The position numbers were made by a program, and so were the translations under genes. DNA of 38,206 nt, from assembly GCA_022627495.1 (NCBI GenBank), contig JAKEGJ010000013.1:1-38206 (forward strand), read 5' to 3'. The stretch is from Microcaldota archaeon (GTDB lineage Archaea; Micrarchaeota; Micrarchaeia; Anstonellales; Bilamarchaeaceae). Below, one piece after another: positions 16,686 through 25,327 of this stretch; positions within the stretch are counted from its first letter, which is position 1, and every line of letters begins with the position of its first letter. The notes below the pieces were generated by a model, which was not told the DNA's origin, ran no database searches, and saw only the letters and a program-made list of their open reading frames with translations.

Positions 16686-16742
16686 TAATAATGTAAATAA
16701 CCCTCAGCCACATATCCAATCTGTAAGGTCGCGGTCGATTGC

Positions 16743-17678
16743 ATGAGATTTTTCATACCCATCATTCTGGCTTTAGTGCTGTTTTCGGGATGCATCCAGC
16801 TTCCAGGCGGGGCTGGAACCGGCTCAGGCGCCCAATCCGGCCCTGCCGAAAATGGCGCCCCTTCGTCTGGCGCAGGCACGCCGATTGGGCCGCAGGAATC
16901 CTCCGGGCAACCGGAAGAAGCGGCCCAGGAACCGCAGCCCCCGGCAGATGAGGGGCCTAAGGCGCCGGAGGAGCAGCAGCCATCCCAGCCCCCGGCCTCG
17001 CAGACGGCCGGCCTCGAGTCGCAGGAAATCTCCTATACCTCGGGCGCCTGGAAGGTCTACGGCACGCTTTATGGCAGCGCCAGCAAGTCCCCGACCAAAT
17101 GCATCCTCCTGCTCCATGGCCTGGGCCAGACGCGCAATGCCTGGCCGGCAAGCTTCATCGGGACGCTGCACGACCAGTTCCCGGAAGCCATCATCGTCGC
17201 CCTTGACATGCGCGGGCACGGCAAGAGCACTAACCTGGGGACATACCAGGCCTTCGACATGGCCGGGTACAAGGACATGAAGACGGACGTCCTTAGCGTT
17301 GACGAGGCGGTCGACCCCATCTACCCGAACATAGGGCAGTACTACATCATCGGCTCGAGCATGGGCGGGACGGCCGGCCTCTATGCCGCAGTCCAGGACG
17401 ACAAATACAACAAGCTTGTCATGATTTCTCCCGGGATGGAGTACCAGGATGTGGACATCTCGCGCCCGCTCGAAACGTACATGCACGACATCCTCGCGGT
17501 GTCGGCGTCCGGCGATTCGTATTCGGCAGATTCCGCAGACGAGATACTCTCCATGCGCGGCGGCACCCACACCGAGGTGAAGCGGTTTTCCGGCTCGGAG
17601 CACGGGACGGATTTGTTCGCAGCGACCGAAGATGCGAACCCGTCGCTCTCGACCGCGATTGTCCAGTTCCTCAAATAG
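16743..17678 (+). CDS. lipoprotein alpha/beta hydrolase
   Basis: The 311-aa product begins with a lipoprotein signal (MRFFIPIILALVLFSGC; lipobox ending at Cys17), so it is probably anchored on the outer face of the membrane. Residues 18 to about 95 are a Gly/Pro/Gln/Glu-rich linker. The alpha/beta hydrolase fold follows: oxyanion region LLHGLGQT, then DMRGHGKS, and the nucleophile elbow GSSMGG with Ser206; Asp261 (SASGDSY) and His287 (SEHGTD) fit the rest of a triad. Substrates of such surface esterases or peptidases cannot be read from sequence. It is convergent with dnaJ. Confidence 0.87.
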   Translation: MRFFIPIILALVLFSGCIQLPGGAGTGSGAQSGPAENGAPSSGAGTPIGPQESSGQPEEAAQEPQPPADEGPKAPEEQQPSQPPASQTAGLESQEISYTSGAWKVYGTLYGSASKSPTKCILLLHGLGQTRNAWPASFIGTLHDQFPEAIIVALDMRGHGKSTNLGTYQAFDMAGYKDMKTDVLSVDEAVDPIYPNIGQYYIIGSSMGGTAGLYAAVQDDKYNKLVMISPGMEYQDVDISRPLETYMHDILAVSASGDSYSADSADEILSMRGGTHTEVKRFSGSEHGTDLFAATEDANPSLSTAIVQFLK

Positions 17679-17687
17679 TCGGGAGAA

Positions 17688-18824
17688 TCAGAGCATCCCG
17701 AAAAGCCCCTTCTTCTTTTCCTTTTCCTCCTTTTCCAAATCTTCAAGCAGCTCTTTCTGCCTCTTGCTGAGCTTTTTCGGGACCTCTATCACGACGCGCA
17801 CCAGTTCGTCGCCTTTGCCGCCCCGCTCCAGTTTCGGCATCCCCTCGCCCTTCATCCTGAATACTGTGTGCGACTGAGTGCCGGGCGGGATATGCAGCAT
17901 CGCTTTCCCGAAAAGCGTCGGCACCTCGATTTCGCCCCCGAGCGCAGCCTTGGAAAACGACAGCGGCACCTCGAGCGCCAGGTCATCCCCATGCCGCTCG
18001 AAGGATTTGTGCTGCTGGATATAAATCCTGACGTACAGGTCGCCGGGGCCGTCCTTGCCGTGCTCCCCAAGCCCCTCAAGATGCAGGCGCATGCCGTTCT
18101 GGACGCCTGGCGGAATGCCCACCTTGATGTGCTCATGCTCGCTGACTTTCCCCGAGCCGTTGCAGCTTTTGCAGGGATTCTCCACGACCTCCCCCTCCCC
18201 CCTGCATTTCGGGCAGGTTGTGACCGTGAAAAACTGCATCGGGCCTGCACGCCGCGTCTGCTGTACCTGCCCCCTCCCTGCGCATGCGCTGCACGTCTTC
18301 CTGGAGCTTCCCGGCTCGCTACCGCTGCCTTTGCATTTTGCGCACGCTTTTGTGCGGTTGTACGCGATGTCCTTCTTGATGCCCTTGGCAGCCTCCTCAA
18401 GCGTTATCTCTATGGCAGTCTCAAGGTTCGCTCCATACTCCCTGCGCCTGCCCCCGCGTCCCCGCCCCTGCCCGCCCATTCCGAATATCGAGCCGAACAT
18501 CCCGCCGAAGGGGTCCTGCCCGAACCCGAAGCTCCCGAACATGTCCTCGAAATCCGAGAAATCGGCGCCCCTGAATATGTCCTCGCGGCTGTACATCGAG
18601 TCGAATCCCGCATGGCCGTACTGGTCGTACTGGGCCCTTTTCTTCTCGTCGCTCAGCACTGCGTAGGCTTCTGAAATCTCCTTGAACCTCTCCTCCGCGC
18701 CCGCATCCTTGTTGCGGTCTGGGTGGTATTGGAGCGCAAGCTTGCGGTACGCCTGCTTGATTTCGTCCTTGCCCGCGCCCTTTTGGACGCCAAGCACTTC
18801 GTAGTAATCGCGTTTCTGTGCCAT
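17688..18824 (-). CDS. dnaJ: chaperone protein DnaJ
   Basis: Full-length type I J-protein, 378 aa, which recruits substrates and stimulates DnaK ATPase. The J domain (about 5-70) has the HPD motif in [10 protein letters not shown]; a Gly/Phe-rich region follows (about 90-130, [12 protein letters not shown]); four CxxCxGxG zinc repeats are [24 protein letters not shown] and CKSCNGSG; the C-terminal substrate domains and a Lys/Glu-rich tail complete it. It is the last gene of the grpE-dnaK-J-dnaJ cluster, 32 nt after the J-only gene. Confidence 0.96.
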   Translation of the reverse strand: MAQKRDYYEVLGVQKGAGKDEIKQAYRKLALQYHPDRNKDAGAEERFKEISEAYAVLSDEKKRAQYDQYGHAGFDSMYSREDIFRGADFSDFEDMFGSFGFGQDPFGGMFGSIFGMGGQGRGRGGRRREYGANLETAIEITLEEAAKGIKKDIAYNRTKACAKCKGSGSEPGSSRKTCSACAGRGQVQQTRRAGPMQFFTVTTCPKCRGEGEVVENPCKSCNGSGKVSEHEHIKVGIPPGVQNGMRLHLEGLGEHGKDGPGDLYVRIYIQQHKSFERHGDDLALEVPLSFSKAALGGEIEVPTLFGKAMLHIPPGTQSHTVFRMKGEGMPKLERGGKGDELVRVVIEVPKKLSKRQKELLEDLEKEEKEKKKGLFGML

Positions 18825-18856
18825 TGCCTCGCCTTAGGGTATCTTGCGGTACAAAC

Positions 18857-19159
18857 CTAGCGGTACATGTTATTGTGCCTTTCCTCATCAAGGTTCTTCC
18901 ATACCACTGCGACATGGAACGCCCATGCTTCCTCTTCGCCCATGCGCTGCCGCACCCGGGGTTCGGGCTGGGGCTTCTCCTTGCCGCTTAGGACCGCATA
19001 CGCCTCGCTGATTTCCTTGAAGCGCGCTTCGGCCCCTGCATCCTTGTTCTTATCCGGGTGGAACATGAAGGCGAGGCGGCGGTAGGCCTCCTGTATCTCC
19101 TTCCTGCTCGCCCCCTTGCGGACTCCGAGAACCTTATGGTAGTCTTTCGCCTGCATCAC
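18857..19159 (-). CDS. J-domain-only protein
   Basis: This 100-aa product consists of a J domain ([24 protein letters not shown], shortened here to its start: [14 protein letters not shown]) with the HPD motif in [10 protein letters not shown], followed by a short tail ([20 protein letters not shown]) unlike the Gly/Phe or zinc regions of DnaJ. Its J domain closely resembles the first 60 residues of the neighbouring DnaJ, notably the shared [20 protein letters not shown], so it probably arose by duplication. It lies between dnaK and dnaJ in the same operon and likely acts as a specialised DnaK co-chaperone. ATG 19159 or the next ATG at 19156 could be used. Confidence 0.88.
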   Translation of the reverse strand: MMQAKDYHKVLGVRKGASRKEIQEAYRRLAFMFHPDKNKDAGAEARFKEISEAYAVLSGKEKPQPEPRVRQRMGEEEAWAFHVAVVWKNLDEERHNNMYR

Positions 19160-19192
19160 CGCCTGCCTGTATTCCCCCTCATCTTTTCTTCA

Positions 19193-21127
19193 TCATTTAT
19201 CGTCCACCTTCTCGTACTCGCCTTCGACGACGTCATCGCCGCCGTTTCCGCCTTTCTTCTTTCCCTTCTTGACGCGCTCGTAACCCTGGCCGGAGCCGCC
19301 CCCGGAACCCTGTTCCGGGTTTCCTGCTCCGGGCCCTGCGCTTCCGCCCATGCCCGGGCCTCCGGCACCCGGCCCTCCGCCCTGCTGCTGGTACATCGAG
19401 CCCCCTATCTCTTCAAGCGCCTTCTTAAGCGCTTCGGTGTCCGCCCTGATTCGGCCGACGTCAGCCCCCTTCATCGAGTCCTCGAGGGCCTTCTGGACCG
19501 CGCTGACCTTGTCGAACTGCTCCTTGGACATCTTTTCCTTGAACTCCTCGACGGTCTTTTTCGCGACATACACCATGCTCTCAGCCTCGTTCCTGGCGGT
19601 CGCAAGCTCGAATGCGGCCTTGTCCGCATCCGAATACTTCTCGGCCTCTGCCATCTTGGCCTTGATTTCCGCATCCTGCATCTTCAAGGGCGCCGTCACG
19701 CGCATGGTCTGCTCCTTGCCGGTAGCCATGTCTTTTGCGCCCACATGGAGGATGCCGTTCGCGTCGATGTCGAATGTGACCTCGACCTGGGGCACGCCGC
19801 GCATGGCGGGCGGTATGCCTACGAGGGTGAACTTGCCGAGTTCGATATTGTCCTTCGCCATCGGCCTTTCGCCCTGGAGGATGTGGATGTCCACCGCGGT
19901 CTGCATGTCTGCGGCCGTCGAGAACACCTGGCTCTTCTTGGTGGGTATCGTGGTGTTCCTCTCGATTAATTTCGTCATCACGCCGCCAAGGGTCTCAAGT
20001 CCGAGGGAAAGGGGCGTGACATCGAGGAGCAGGATGTCCTTCACCTCGCCCGACATGACGCCGCCCTGGACCGCTGCGCCCATCGCCACGCATTCCATCG
20101 GGTCGATTCCGCGCTCGACTTTCTTGCCTATCGTGTCCTCCACGAACTTCTGCACTATCGGCATCCTGGTAGGGCCTCCGACCATGATGATCTTCTCGAT
20201 GTCGTTCGGCGCGAGCTTCGCATCCCGCAACGCCTGCTCCAGCGGCTGCCTGCACCTCTCGATTACCGGGCGTATGAGGTCCTCCAGCTTCGCCCTGGTG
20301 AGCTTGTAGACGAAGTGCTTGGGCTGGTTGGCGACAGATGCCAAAAACGGCAGGTTGACTTCGCTCTCAAGCGTTGTCGACAGCTCGATTTTAGCCTTTT
20401 CCGCGGCGTCAAGGATTCTTTGCTGGGCCTGCCTGTCCTTGGTGATGTCGACCCCGCTTTCCTTGCGGAACTGGTCGGTCAGGTATTCCGCGATTATCCT
20501 GTCCATGTCCGTTCCGCCCAATTGCGTGTCGCCGCTTGTGGATTTCACCTCGAAGACGCCGCCGCCGAAGTCCATGATGGTGACATCCAGCGTGCCTCCG
20601 CCAAGGTCGAAGACCAGGATTTTCATGTCCTTTCCGGCCTTGTCCAGGCCATACGCAAGGCATGCCGCCGTGGGCTCGTTCACGAGCCTGACCACCTCGA
20701 GCCCTGCTATCGAGCCCGCGTCCTTCGTGGCCTGCCTCTGGTTGTCGTTGAAGTAAGCCGGCACCGTTATGACCGCCTTGTCCACCGCCTCCCCGAGGAA
20801 CGTCTCGGCGTCCTTCTTGATTTTCTGGAGCAGGATGGCCGACAATTCCTGCGGCCGGTACTGCTTCCCCAGAACATCGTATCTGTAGTCGCTCCCCATC
20901 TTCCGCTTGAATGCGGTTACCGTTCCCTCCGGGTTCGTGACCGCCTGCCTGCGCGCAGGCTCGCCTATAATCCTCTGCCCGTCGCGAGTGAAGGCCACGT
21001 AGCTCGGGAACGCCTTCCCGTACTGCGTTATCCCCTCTCCGCTCGGAATGATCTTCGGCCTTCCGCCTTCCAAAAACGATGCCGCGCTGTTGCTCGTACC
21101 CAAATCAATGCCAATTATCTTTCCCAT
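19193..21127 (-). CDS. dnaK: molecular chaperone DnaK (Hsp70)
   Basis: The 644-aa Hsp70 binds unfolded polypeptides in an ATP-dependent cycle. The nucleotide-binding domain has [12 protein letters not shown] near the start, [13 protein letters not shown] and the [10 protein letters not shown] loop; the substrate domain contains [18 protein letters not shown]; the C-terminal lid ends in a Gly-rich segment and the acidic [14 protein letters not shown] 21127 ([11 protein letters not shown]) is preferred to the upstream ATG at 21136. It follows grpE and a possible small ORF. Hsp70 genes in archaea are usually of bacterial origin. Confidence 0.96.
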   Translation of the reverse strand: MGKIIGIDLGTSNSAASFLEGGRPKIIPSGEGITQYGKAFPSYVAFTRDGQRIIGEPARRQAVTNPEGTVTAFKRKMGSDYRYDVLGKQYRPQELSAILLQKIKKDAETFLGEAVDKAVITVPAYFNDNQRQATKDAGSIAGLEVVRLVNEPTAACLAYGLDKAGKDMKILVFDLGGGTLDVTIMDFGGGVFEVKSTSGDTQLGGTDMDRIIAEYLTDQFRKESGVDITKDRQAQQRILDAAEKAKIELSTTLESEVNLPFLASVANQPKHFVYKLTRAKLEDLIRPVIERCRQPLEQALRDAKLAPNDIEKIIMVGGPTRMPIVQKFVEDTIGKKVERGIDPMECVAMGAAVQGGVMSGEVKDILLLDVTPLSLGLETLGGVMTKLIERNTTIPTKKSQVFSTAADMQTAVDIHILQGERPMAKDNIELGKFTLVGIPPAMRGVPQVEVTFDIDANGILHVGAKDMATGKEQTMRVTAPLKMQDAEIKAKMAEAEKYSDADKAAFELATARNEAESMVYVAKKTVEEFKEKMSKEQFDKVSAVQKALEDSMKGADVGRIRADTEALKKALEEIGGSMYQQQGGGPGAGGPGMGGSAGPGAGNPEQGSGGGSGQGYERVKKGKKKGGNGGDDVVEGEYEKVDDK

Positions 21128-21161
21128 GCATTTCACCTCGAATCATATTGTTATCAGATTG

Positions 21162-21275
21162 TCATGCCGCTATTCCGACCGGAATCCGCACCGGGCTCCA
21201 GCCCATTGCAGGTTCTGCTTTCGCTTCCGCAGTTCCGTCCTTTCCTTCCATCGCCCTAGGTTCGCCCTCTTCCAT
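21162..21275 (-). CDS. possible small protein between grpE and dnaK
   Basis: A 37-codon frame starts with ATG at 21275, immediately after the grpE stop codon (TAG then ATG), and ends 34 nt before the dnaK start. The product (MEEGEPRAMEGKDGT...) is acidic and Ala/Glu-rich with no recognisable motif. Its position is ideal for translational coupling, but the short, low-complexity content means it could also be spacer. Confidence 0.3.
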   Translation of the reverse strand: MEEGEPRAMEGKDGTAEAKAEPAMGWSPVRIPVGIAA

Positions 21276-21767
21276 CTACCTCGCCTCCTTTCCCCTGCCC
21301 ACGGCGACTTTCGCGTGCCGCAGGACATGGCCTTTCAGCATGTATCCTCTCTGTATTACCTCCACTATCCTTCCCTCATCGCCTTCGGTCGCCCGGAGAG
21401 CGTCGTGCCTGTACGGGTCGAACGTCTCGCCCAGGCATTTCATTTCCACCACGCCTTCCTTCTTCAGGAGGTCCAGCATCTTCACGTATATAAGTTCCAT
21501 GCCGTGCTGGAACTCGTTGTGCGGGCCCTTGCCCATGTGGGCGAGCGCCATCTCGAAATCGTCAACGACCGGAAGAAGCTTCAGCATGGCGTCCGCGGCG
21601 GCCTTCTCGCGGAGCATCTCGTTCTCGCGCGCGGCCCTTTTCTTGTAGTTCTCGAACTCGGCCTGCAGCCTCGCGAGGCGCTCTTCGAGCTCCTTGGCCC
21701 GGTTCGGGTCCGGAAGCATCTTCTCCTCCTCATGCCCTATCTGCTTCTTCGTTTCGGCCACGGGCAA
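21276..21767 (-). CDS. grpE: nucleotide exchange factor GrpE
   Basis: GrpE releases ADP from DnaK. The product has the long N-terminal coiled coil (NRAKELEERLARLQAEFENYKK), then the family signature around LLPVVDDFEMAL, the HGMELIYVKMLDLLKKEGV segment, and the C-terminal beta domain (GETFDPYRHDAL, then GYMLKGHVLRHAKVAVG). The start is uncertain. The frame opens with TTG at 21767, a GTG lies at 21761, and the frame continues upstream to about 21821, where an ATA follows a good GGTGAT ribosome-binding sequence. It is the first gene of the chaperone operon, with an A/T-rich control region upstream. Confidence 0.92.
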   Translation of the reverse strand: MPVAETKKQIGHEEEKMLPDPNRAKELEERLARLQAEFENYKKRAARENEMLREKAAADAMLKLLPVVDDFEMALAHMGKGPHNEFQHGMELIYVKMLDLLKKEGVVEMKCLGETFDPYRHDALRATEGDEGRIVEVIQRGYMLKGHVLRHAKVAVGRGKEAR

Positions 21768-21851
21768 CTCGCCGCGCTTCTCCCCGCCGAGTGCTCCGGC
21801 CGTTTCCTTGTGTTCTTTTATTCAATCACCCTTTCTTGGATGTTTTAAAAT

Positions 21852-21868
21852 TTTAACAATTTGTTTAA
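21852..21868. promoter_or_regulatory. palindromic operator candidate upstream of grpE
   Basis: AACAA-T-TTGTT (21855-21865) is a perfect inverted repeat, extended to 21852-21868 with one mismatch per arm. It lies between A/T boxes at about 21844-21852 and 21881-21890 in the region dividing the chaperone operon from the divergent winged-helix gene, so it is a natural site for a heat-shock repressor. Confidence 0.4.
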
Positions 21869-21880
21869 TATTAAGAAAGA

Positions 21881-21890
21881 TTTTTAAATA
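21881..21890 (+). promoter_or_regulatory. TATA box for the winged-helix regulator
   Basis: TTTTTAAATA is centred about 26 nt before ATG 21911, consistent with leaderless transcription. It could also initiate leftward toward grpE. Confidence 0.5.
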
Positions 21891-21910
21891 TTTAGGCTAG
21901 ATAATAAATC

Positions 21911-22306
21911 ATGGGGCAGAGGCGCTTTTATCGTCAGATAGTCATCCGGTTCGTATCCGTCACGCCTCCCGCTGATGACATCAACGCCGATATCGATTAC
22001 ATGTACCAGTGCCTCGGACTCGGCGACGAGCGGGATGAGGTGGGGCCCCTCGTGTTCCGCGCGCTTGTCAAGTCCGGCCCGACTGGCATCTCGTCGCGGG
22101 ATATCATGTCCCTCGGTGAGATGAGCCAGGCGGCTGTTATCTATCACCTTAACCTTTTCCAGCGCTCGGGCCTTGTAGTCAAGGACGGGCGGAACTACGT
22201 TATACGCGGATTCTCGCTCTCGAATGCGCTCGATGAATTGGAAAACGACATGCACAGGAGATTCGAGCACCTGAAGACGCTTGCGAAAAAAATCGAAGGG
22301 AAATAA
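21911..22306 (+). CDS. winged-helix transcriptional regulator
   Basis: The 131-aa protein has a central winged helix-turn-helix at about residues 45-100: LVFRALVKSGPTGISSRDIM, then SQAAVIYHLNLFQRSGLVV and the wing KDGRNYVIRG. A helical C-terminus follows (ALDELENDMHRRFEHLKTLAKKIEGK) that may dimerise. The pattern resembles ArsR-type and archaeal heat-shock regulators such as Phr, but I cannot place it exactly. It is divergent from grpE-dnaK-dnaJ across a short A/T-rich region containing a palindrome, so control of that operon is a reasonable inference. It is convergent with the lipoprotein gene, with 21 nt between stops. Confidence 0.82.
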   Translation: MGQRRFYRQIVIRFVSVTPPADDINADIDYMYQCLGLGDERDEVGPLVFRALVKSGPTGISSRDIMSLGEMSQAAVIYHLNLFQRSGLVVKDGRNYVIRGFSLSNALDELENDMHRRFEHLKTLAKKIEGK

Positions 22307-22327
22307 AAGAAAAGGAAAAGATAAAAC

Positions 22328-23233
22328 CTACTTCTTCGTCAGCATGATGCTGTACGTGCGGTCGTAGGAAAGCGGCTGCCAGCTCGTTTCGGAAGCCATG
22401 CCGCTCGCCATGTCCACATCCAGAAGCATCTGCCTCGTGTAGGTGTTCGGGTCCCCGTTCTTGTCCCCGACGTAGTGGACGTTGACGACGTCGCTCACCA
22501 GGTTGACGTTCTCGCTCTGCTCGATGCGCACGACCACCCAGTATTTCCCTGCCGCCAATGACGGCGGGGCGTCGAAGTCGAAATTAATCCAGTTGTCCGT
22601 AAGCGTCGTCGCGTTTATCGGCCTCTTGACGGACGCGACTATGCCGCCGGGACTGCCGCTGTCGTCTCTCCTGATGTCGACGACTATCTCCGTGCCCTTC
22701 TGCGTCTTGTAGGCGATTCTCTTCATGAAAATCCTGACGCGGTCAGGGGCTATGGGGTTCTGGACGTCCATGGCCATCGCGCGCCATTCCTTGAACGACA
22801 CGCCGTCGTAATCGAGGCCGGATATGTCCTCGCTCCCCAGCGCATTCACGCTCCAGTCGCGCGAATACAGGGTGCCTGTCTCGTCCTCGATAGTCACCTT
22901 GAGCGTCCCGACCTTCTTCGGGTAGAACTCGAGTGCCTGCGGCTGCGTGGCGTTTCCGCCGATTGTCACGGACGCCTCCTCGTTTCCATCCACTTTGAGC
23001 AGGAGCGTCTTGCCGTCTGCGCAGGTCACCGTTGCCACCACCTTGGCGGTTTCGGACAATGTGCCGGCCTCAAGCTCTGAAAAAGCATAAGACGGCGTGC
23101 ATTCCGGCTGGGCGGGGCCCGTGCCCGGAAGCTGGGGTGTTCCTCCCCCTCCACCGGTGCCCTGCGGCTGCCCTCCGCCTGCGCAGCCGAACAGCAGGAC
23201 GGCTGCCAATATCAGAATAATAGCATTCCTCAT
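22328..23233 (-). CDS. lipoprotein with beta domains
   Basis: The 301-aa product starts with a lipoprotein signal (MRNAIILILAAVLLFGC, lipid-modified Cys17), a Gly/Gln/Pro-rich linker and then all-beta domains. The first, about 45-130, looks Ig-like (AKVVATVTCADGKTLLLKV). The second, about 135-300, has a carbohydrate-binding or jelly-roll-like pattern (YDGVSFKEWRAMAMDV, IVVDIRRDDSGSPGG, AAGKYWVVVRIEQSENV). It is likely a cell-surface protein; no catalytic residues stand out. ATG 23233 has GGGAGG upstream and an A/T box at about 23268-23282. Confidence 0.75.
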   Translation of the reverse strand: MRNAIILILAAVLLFGCAGGGQPQGTGGGGGTPQLPGTGPAQPECTPSYAFSELEAGTLSETAKVVATVTCADGKTLLLKVDGNEEASVTIGGNATQPQALEFYPKKVGTLKVTIEDETGTLYSRDWSVNALGSEDISGLDYDGVSFKEWRAMAMDVQNPIAPDRVRIFMKRIAYKTQKGTEIVVDIRRDDSGSPGGIVASVKRPINATTLTDNWINFDFDAPPSLAAGKYWVVVRIEQSENVNLVSDVVNVHYVGDKNGDPNTYTRQMLLDVDMASGMASETSWQPLSYDRTYSIMLTKK

Positions 23234-23284
23234 GGTCTTACCTCCCTTTCTTGGATTAGAAAATGGAAAATTTATATATTGCCC

Positions 23285-23566
23285 CTAATATCCTTTCCGG
23301 ATTTCCCGGACGCCTTCAATCCATCCGCGCAGGTACGCCTGGAGCTCGAGCGGGCTCTCCGTGGACAGCAGCCTGAAATGCCTCTCCTCATCGTCGGGGA
23401 GGTCGAAGTGCAGAAGTTCGTCAAGGTTTAGCTCGCTGTATTCCCTCATCGAGAAATAGTCGGCGTACTCCTGGGCCCAGATGCGGCCCCTCTCAAGGCC
23501 GACGATGTAAGACTTGGATTCGCTTTTATCGCGGTTGCGCAGCAGGTTGTCTCCCAAGTCTGTCAT
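23285..23566 (-). CDS. tandem paralogue B, 93-aa conserved hypothetical
   Basis: The product from ATG 23566 is 93 aa. An in-frame ATG at 23596 exists, but it abuts the TATA-like CTTTATAAAAG at 23597-23607, so 23566 is preferred and gives the same length as the neighbouring paralogue. Shared motifs are SYIVGLERGRIWA, YADYFSMREYSEL and LRGWIEGVREIR. The protein is acidic, soluble and Tyr/Trp-rich, with no known domain recognised. A separate promoter suggests independent expression from paralogue A. Confidence 0.75.
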   Translation of the reverse strand: MTDLGDNLLRNRDKSESKSYIVGLERGRIWAQEYADYFSMREYSELNLDELLHFDLPDDEERHFRLLSTESPLELQAYLRGWIEGVREIRKGY

Positions 23567-23616
23567 ATGGCCTCGATAAGCTGTTCCGCATTTCACTTTT
23601 ATAAAGATAGCGAAAA

Positions 23617-23898
23617 TCAGAACTTTTCGCGAATTTGCCTGACGCCGTCAATCCACCCGCGCAGGTAATCCTGCCATTCGATGGGGGTCTCGCTTAGCAT
23701 CAGCCTGAAGTGGTCCGTCTCATTGTGCGGCAGGACCAGGTCGTCGAATTCTCCGACATCCAATTCGCTCCACTCGCGCAATTCAAAGTAATCCGCGCAA
23801 TCCTCGGCCCAGACCCTGCCCCTTTCCAAGCCTATGAAATAAGATTTGGCGTGGCTCCGGCCCTTGATGCCAAGCAGACGTTCCAGGACACCGCTCAT
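23617..23898 (-). CDS. tandem paralogue A, 93-aa conserved hypothetical
   Basis: This 93-aa product is a clear paralogue of the protein encoded just downstream: SYFIGLERGRVWA, CADYFELREWSEL, HFRLMLSETPIEWQDYL and LRGWIDGVRQIRE align without gaps over most of the length. It is acidic and soluble with conserved Trp/Tyr residues. The TATA-like TATATATA on 23931-23938 lies about 36 nt upstream. Function is unknown; the conserved charged and aromatic residues suggest a binding surface rather than an enzyme. Confidence 0.75.
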   Translation of the reverse strand: MSGVLERLLGIKGRSHAKSYFIGLERGRVWAEDCADYFELREWSELDVGEFDDLVLPHNETDHFRLMLSETPIEWQDYLRGWIDGVRQIREKF

Positions 23899-23987
23899 TG
23901 CCGTTCCACCGCCTCATCCTGTTTATGTGTTATATATAGTGTGTAAAACTGTTTAAAAACATGCGCACCCGCGCCCGCCCGTCCTTT

Positions 23988-23998
23988 TTATTTATAAA
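23988..23998 (+). promoter_or_regulatory. TATA box for the gene at 24022
   Basis: TATTTATAAAT lies about 28 nt before ATG 24022, fitting leaderless transcription. Confidence 0.5.
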
Positions 23999-24021
23999 TA
24001 CACTAGACCATATGCTATAAC

Positions 24022-24447
24022 ATGGAACAGGGACCACGCCAGAAACCGCCGCCCCCGCCTCCGGCCGCATTCAGGCCGAAGCCCGGTACATCTTCGAACG
24101 GCGGCGCTGCTCCCGCACCGGAAGGCATCATGGCGAATCCCGCCTGCGTCCCGGCCAGCCTGCTGACGCGCTTGCGCGCCCTGCTTCCGGCTGCCAACCA
24201 GGCCTCGCTAACGGCCGATTCGGAGGGGAATATCCTGGAGGGCGGCAACCGGATTGGCGTCATGGAGAAAGGCCGCCTGCTGATTGAATACGGCCCCCTA
24301 TTCTCGCGCATCCAGTTCCCCCCCGCCATGCGCGCGATGGTACAGGCGACGCGCATGAAGGTCTTCATCGAAGTGACCGAAACCGGGTCGAGCTTGTGCG
24401 CGGGCGACCGCATCGGCCAGAAGAAAATATATTCCCAAATCGGCTGA
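24022..24447 (+). CDS. hypothetical protein with proline-rich N-terminus
   Basis: The 141-aa product opens with a disordered Pro-rich segment (residues 1-35, with a run of six prolines), followed by a compact domain of about 100 residues. That domain has a helix (PASLLTRLRALLPAANQ) and a run of strands (ASLTADSEGNILEGGNRIGV, LLIEYGPLFSRIQF, MKVFIEVTETG). The alternation resembles a small roadblock-like or PAS-like domain, but I cannot name it. It is 5 nt from the HAD gene, so the two are probably co-transcribed. Confidence 0.65.
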   Translation: MEQGPRQKPPPPPPAAFRPKPGTSSNGGAAPAPEGIMANPACVPASLLTRLRALLPAANQASLTADSEGNILEGGNRIGVMEKGRLLIEYGPLFSRIQFPPAMRAMVQATRMKVFIEVTETGSSLCAGDRIGQKKIYSQIG

Positions 24448-24452
24448 TTGCC

Positions 24453-25274
24453 ATGAATACCACGCAAAATCCCCTGCTCTCAGCGTTTGTCTCAAGCGCC
24501 CGCTTCGCAGGAAGGCGCACGGCAGCCCGTTTCGCAAAACCCCCGGAAATCGAGACTCTGATTGTGGACGTCGACCGGACATTGACGCGCGAGGATTCGC
24601 CAAAGCTGGCCCTCGAGGCGCTTTGCGGCAAGGCGGAAGCGAACCGGGTTTTCCATTCTATCGTAAGGAGCGCGGTTTTGGGGCGGATTCCGGTCGAATC
24701 CATCAACGGGGAGGTGTTCGGCGAGCTCTACAAACGCGGCTTCCGGCGCGCGGACTGGGTGCGCATCATGGAGGAGCAGGAAAGGGACGGGGGCCTGCGG
24801 CTGGATTTGATTGAAGCGATACTGACGCTCTCAAACCGTCACGGAATAACGACCGTCCTCGCCACGCGCTCGTCCGAAGACGCCGCATTGTGGCTGGCGC
24901 ACAGGTTCGGGTTCGGCCATGCGATTGGGAGCAGGGAGAGGATAAACGGCTCGTTCGATGGCTTCTTTCGCATGATTGGCGTGGTCGACGGAATCCATCA
25001 GGGCACCGAGGTGCTGACCAAGATTACTGCGGCATCCAGGCTGCTTGCCGAGGGGGGCCGCACGCTCGTTCCGGAGAGGACCGCGGTCCTCTCGAACGAC
25101 CTCCTTGATGCATTCGAGATGCTGGCCAGCGCAAAGGGCGTTCTTCTGGTGCCGACCAAGATGAACACTCTCGAGAGGCTGACCGGCGCGTTCAGACTCT
25201 ACGACGAGAAGGTTCAAGACGGCCCTGATATCGGGCCGCAGCTTTACGCGGCCTTAGGGTTTGGAAGAAACTGA
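24453..25274 (+). CDS. HAD-superfamily hydrolase-like protein
   Basis: The 273-aa protein (ATG 24453, 5 nt after the upstream stop) carries HAD motif I, VDVDRTLT, with D39 and D41 as nucleophile and acid; motif II in TTVLATRSSE; and a C-terminal SNDLLDAFEML resembling motif IV. A helical cap lies between about 50 and 120. HAD enzymes are mainly phosphatases or phosphomutases. The motif IV acidic pair is somewhat atypical, so activity is probable but not certain. It is convergent with the radical SAM gene. Confidence 0.8.
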   Translation: MNTTQNPLLSAFVSSARFAGRRTAARFAKPPEIETLIVDVDRTLTREDSPKLALEALCGKAEANRVFHSIVRSAVLGRIPVESINGEVFGELYKRGFRRADWVRIMEEQERDGGLRLDLIEAILTLSNRHGITTVLATRSSEDAALWLAHRFGFGHAIGSRERINGSFDGFFRMIGVVDGIHQGTEVLTKITAASRLLAEGGRTLVPERTAVLSNDLLDAFEMLASAKGVLLVPTKMNTLERLTGAFRLYDEKVQDGPDIGPQLYAALGFGRN

Positions 25275-25327
25275 TCAGCAGCGCTCTGGCATTCTCAGGC
25301 ATTATCTACTGTGTCTGGATGTCGCAT

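Noticed and set aside
19058-21259. Several long plus-strand frames opposite dnaK
   Set aside because: All antisense to well-conserved dnaK codons, a known artefact of Hsp70 genes in GC-rich DNA.
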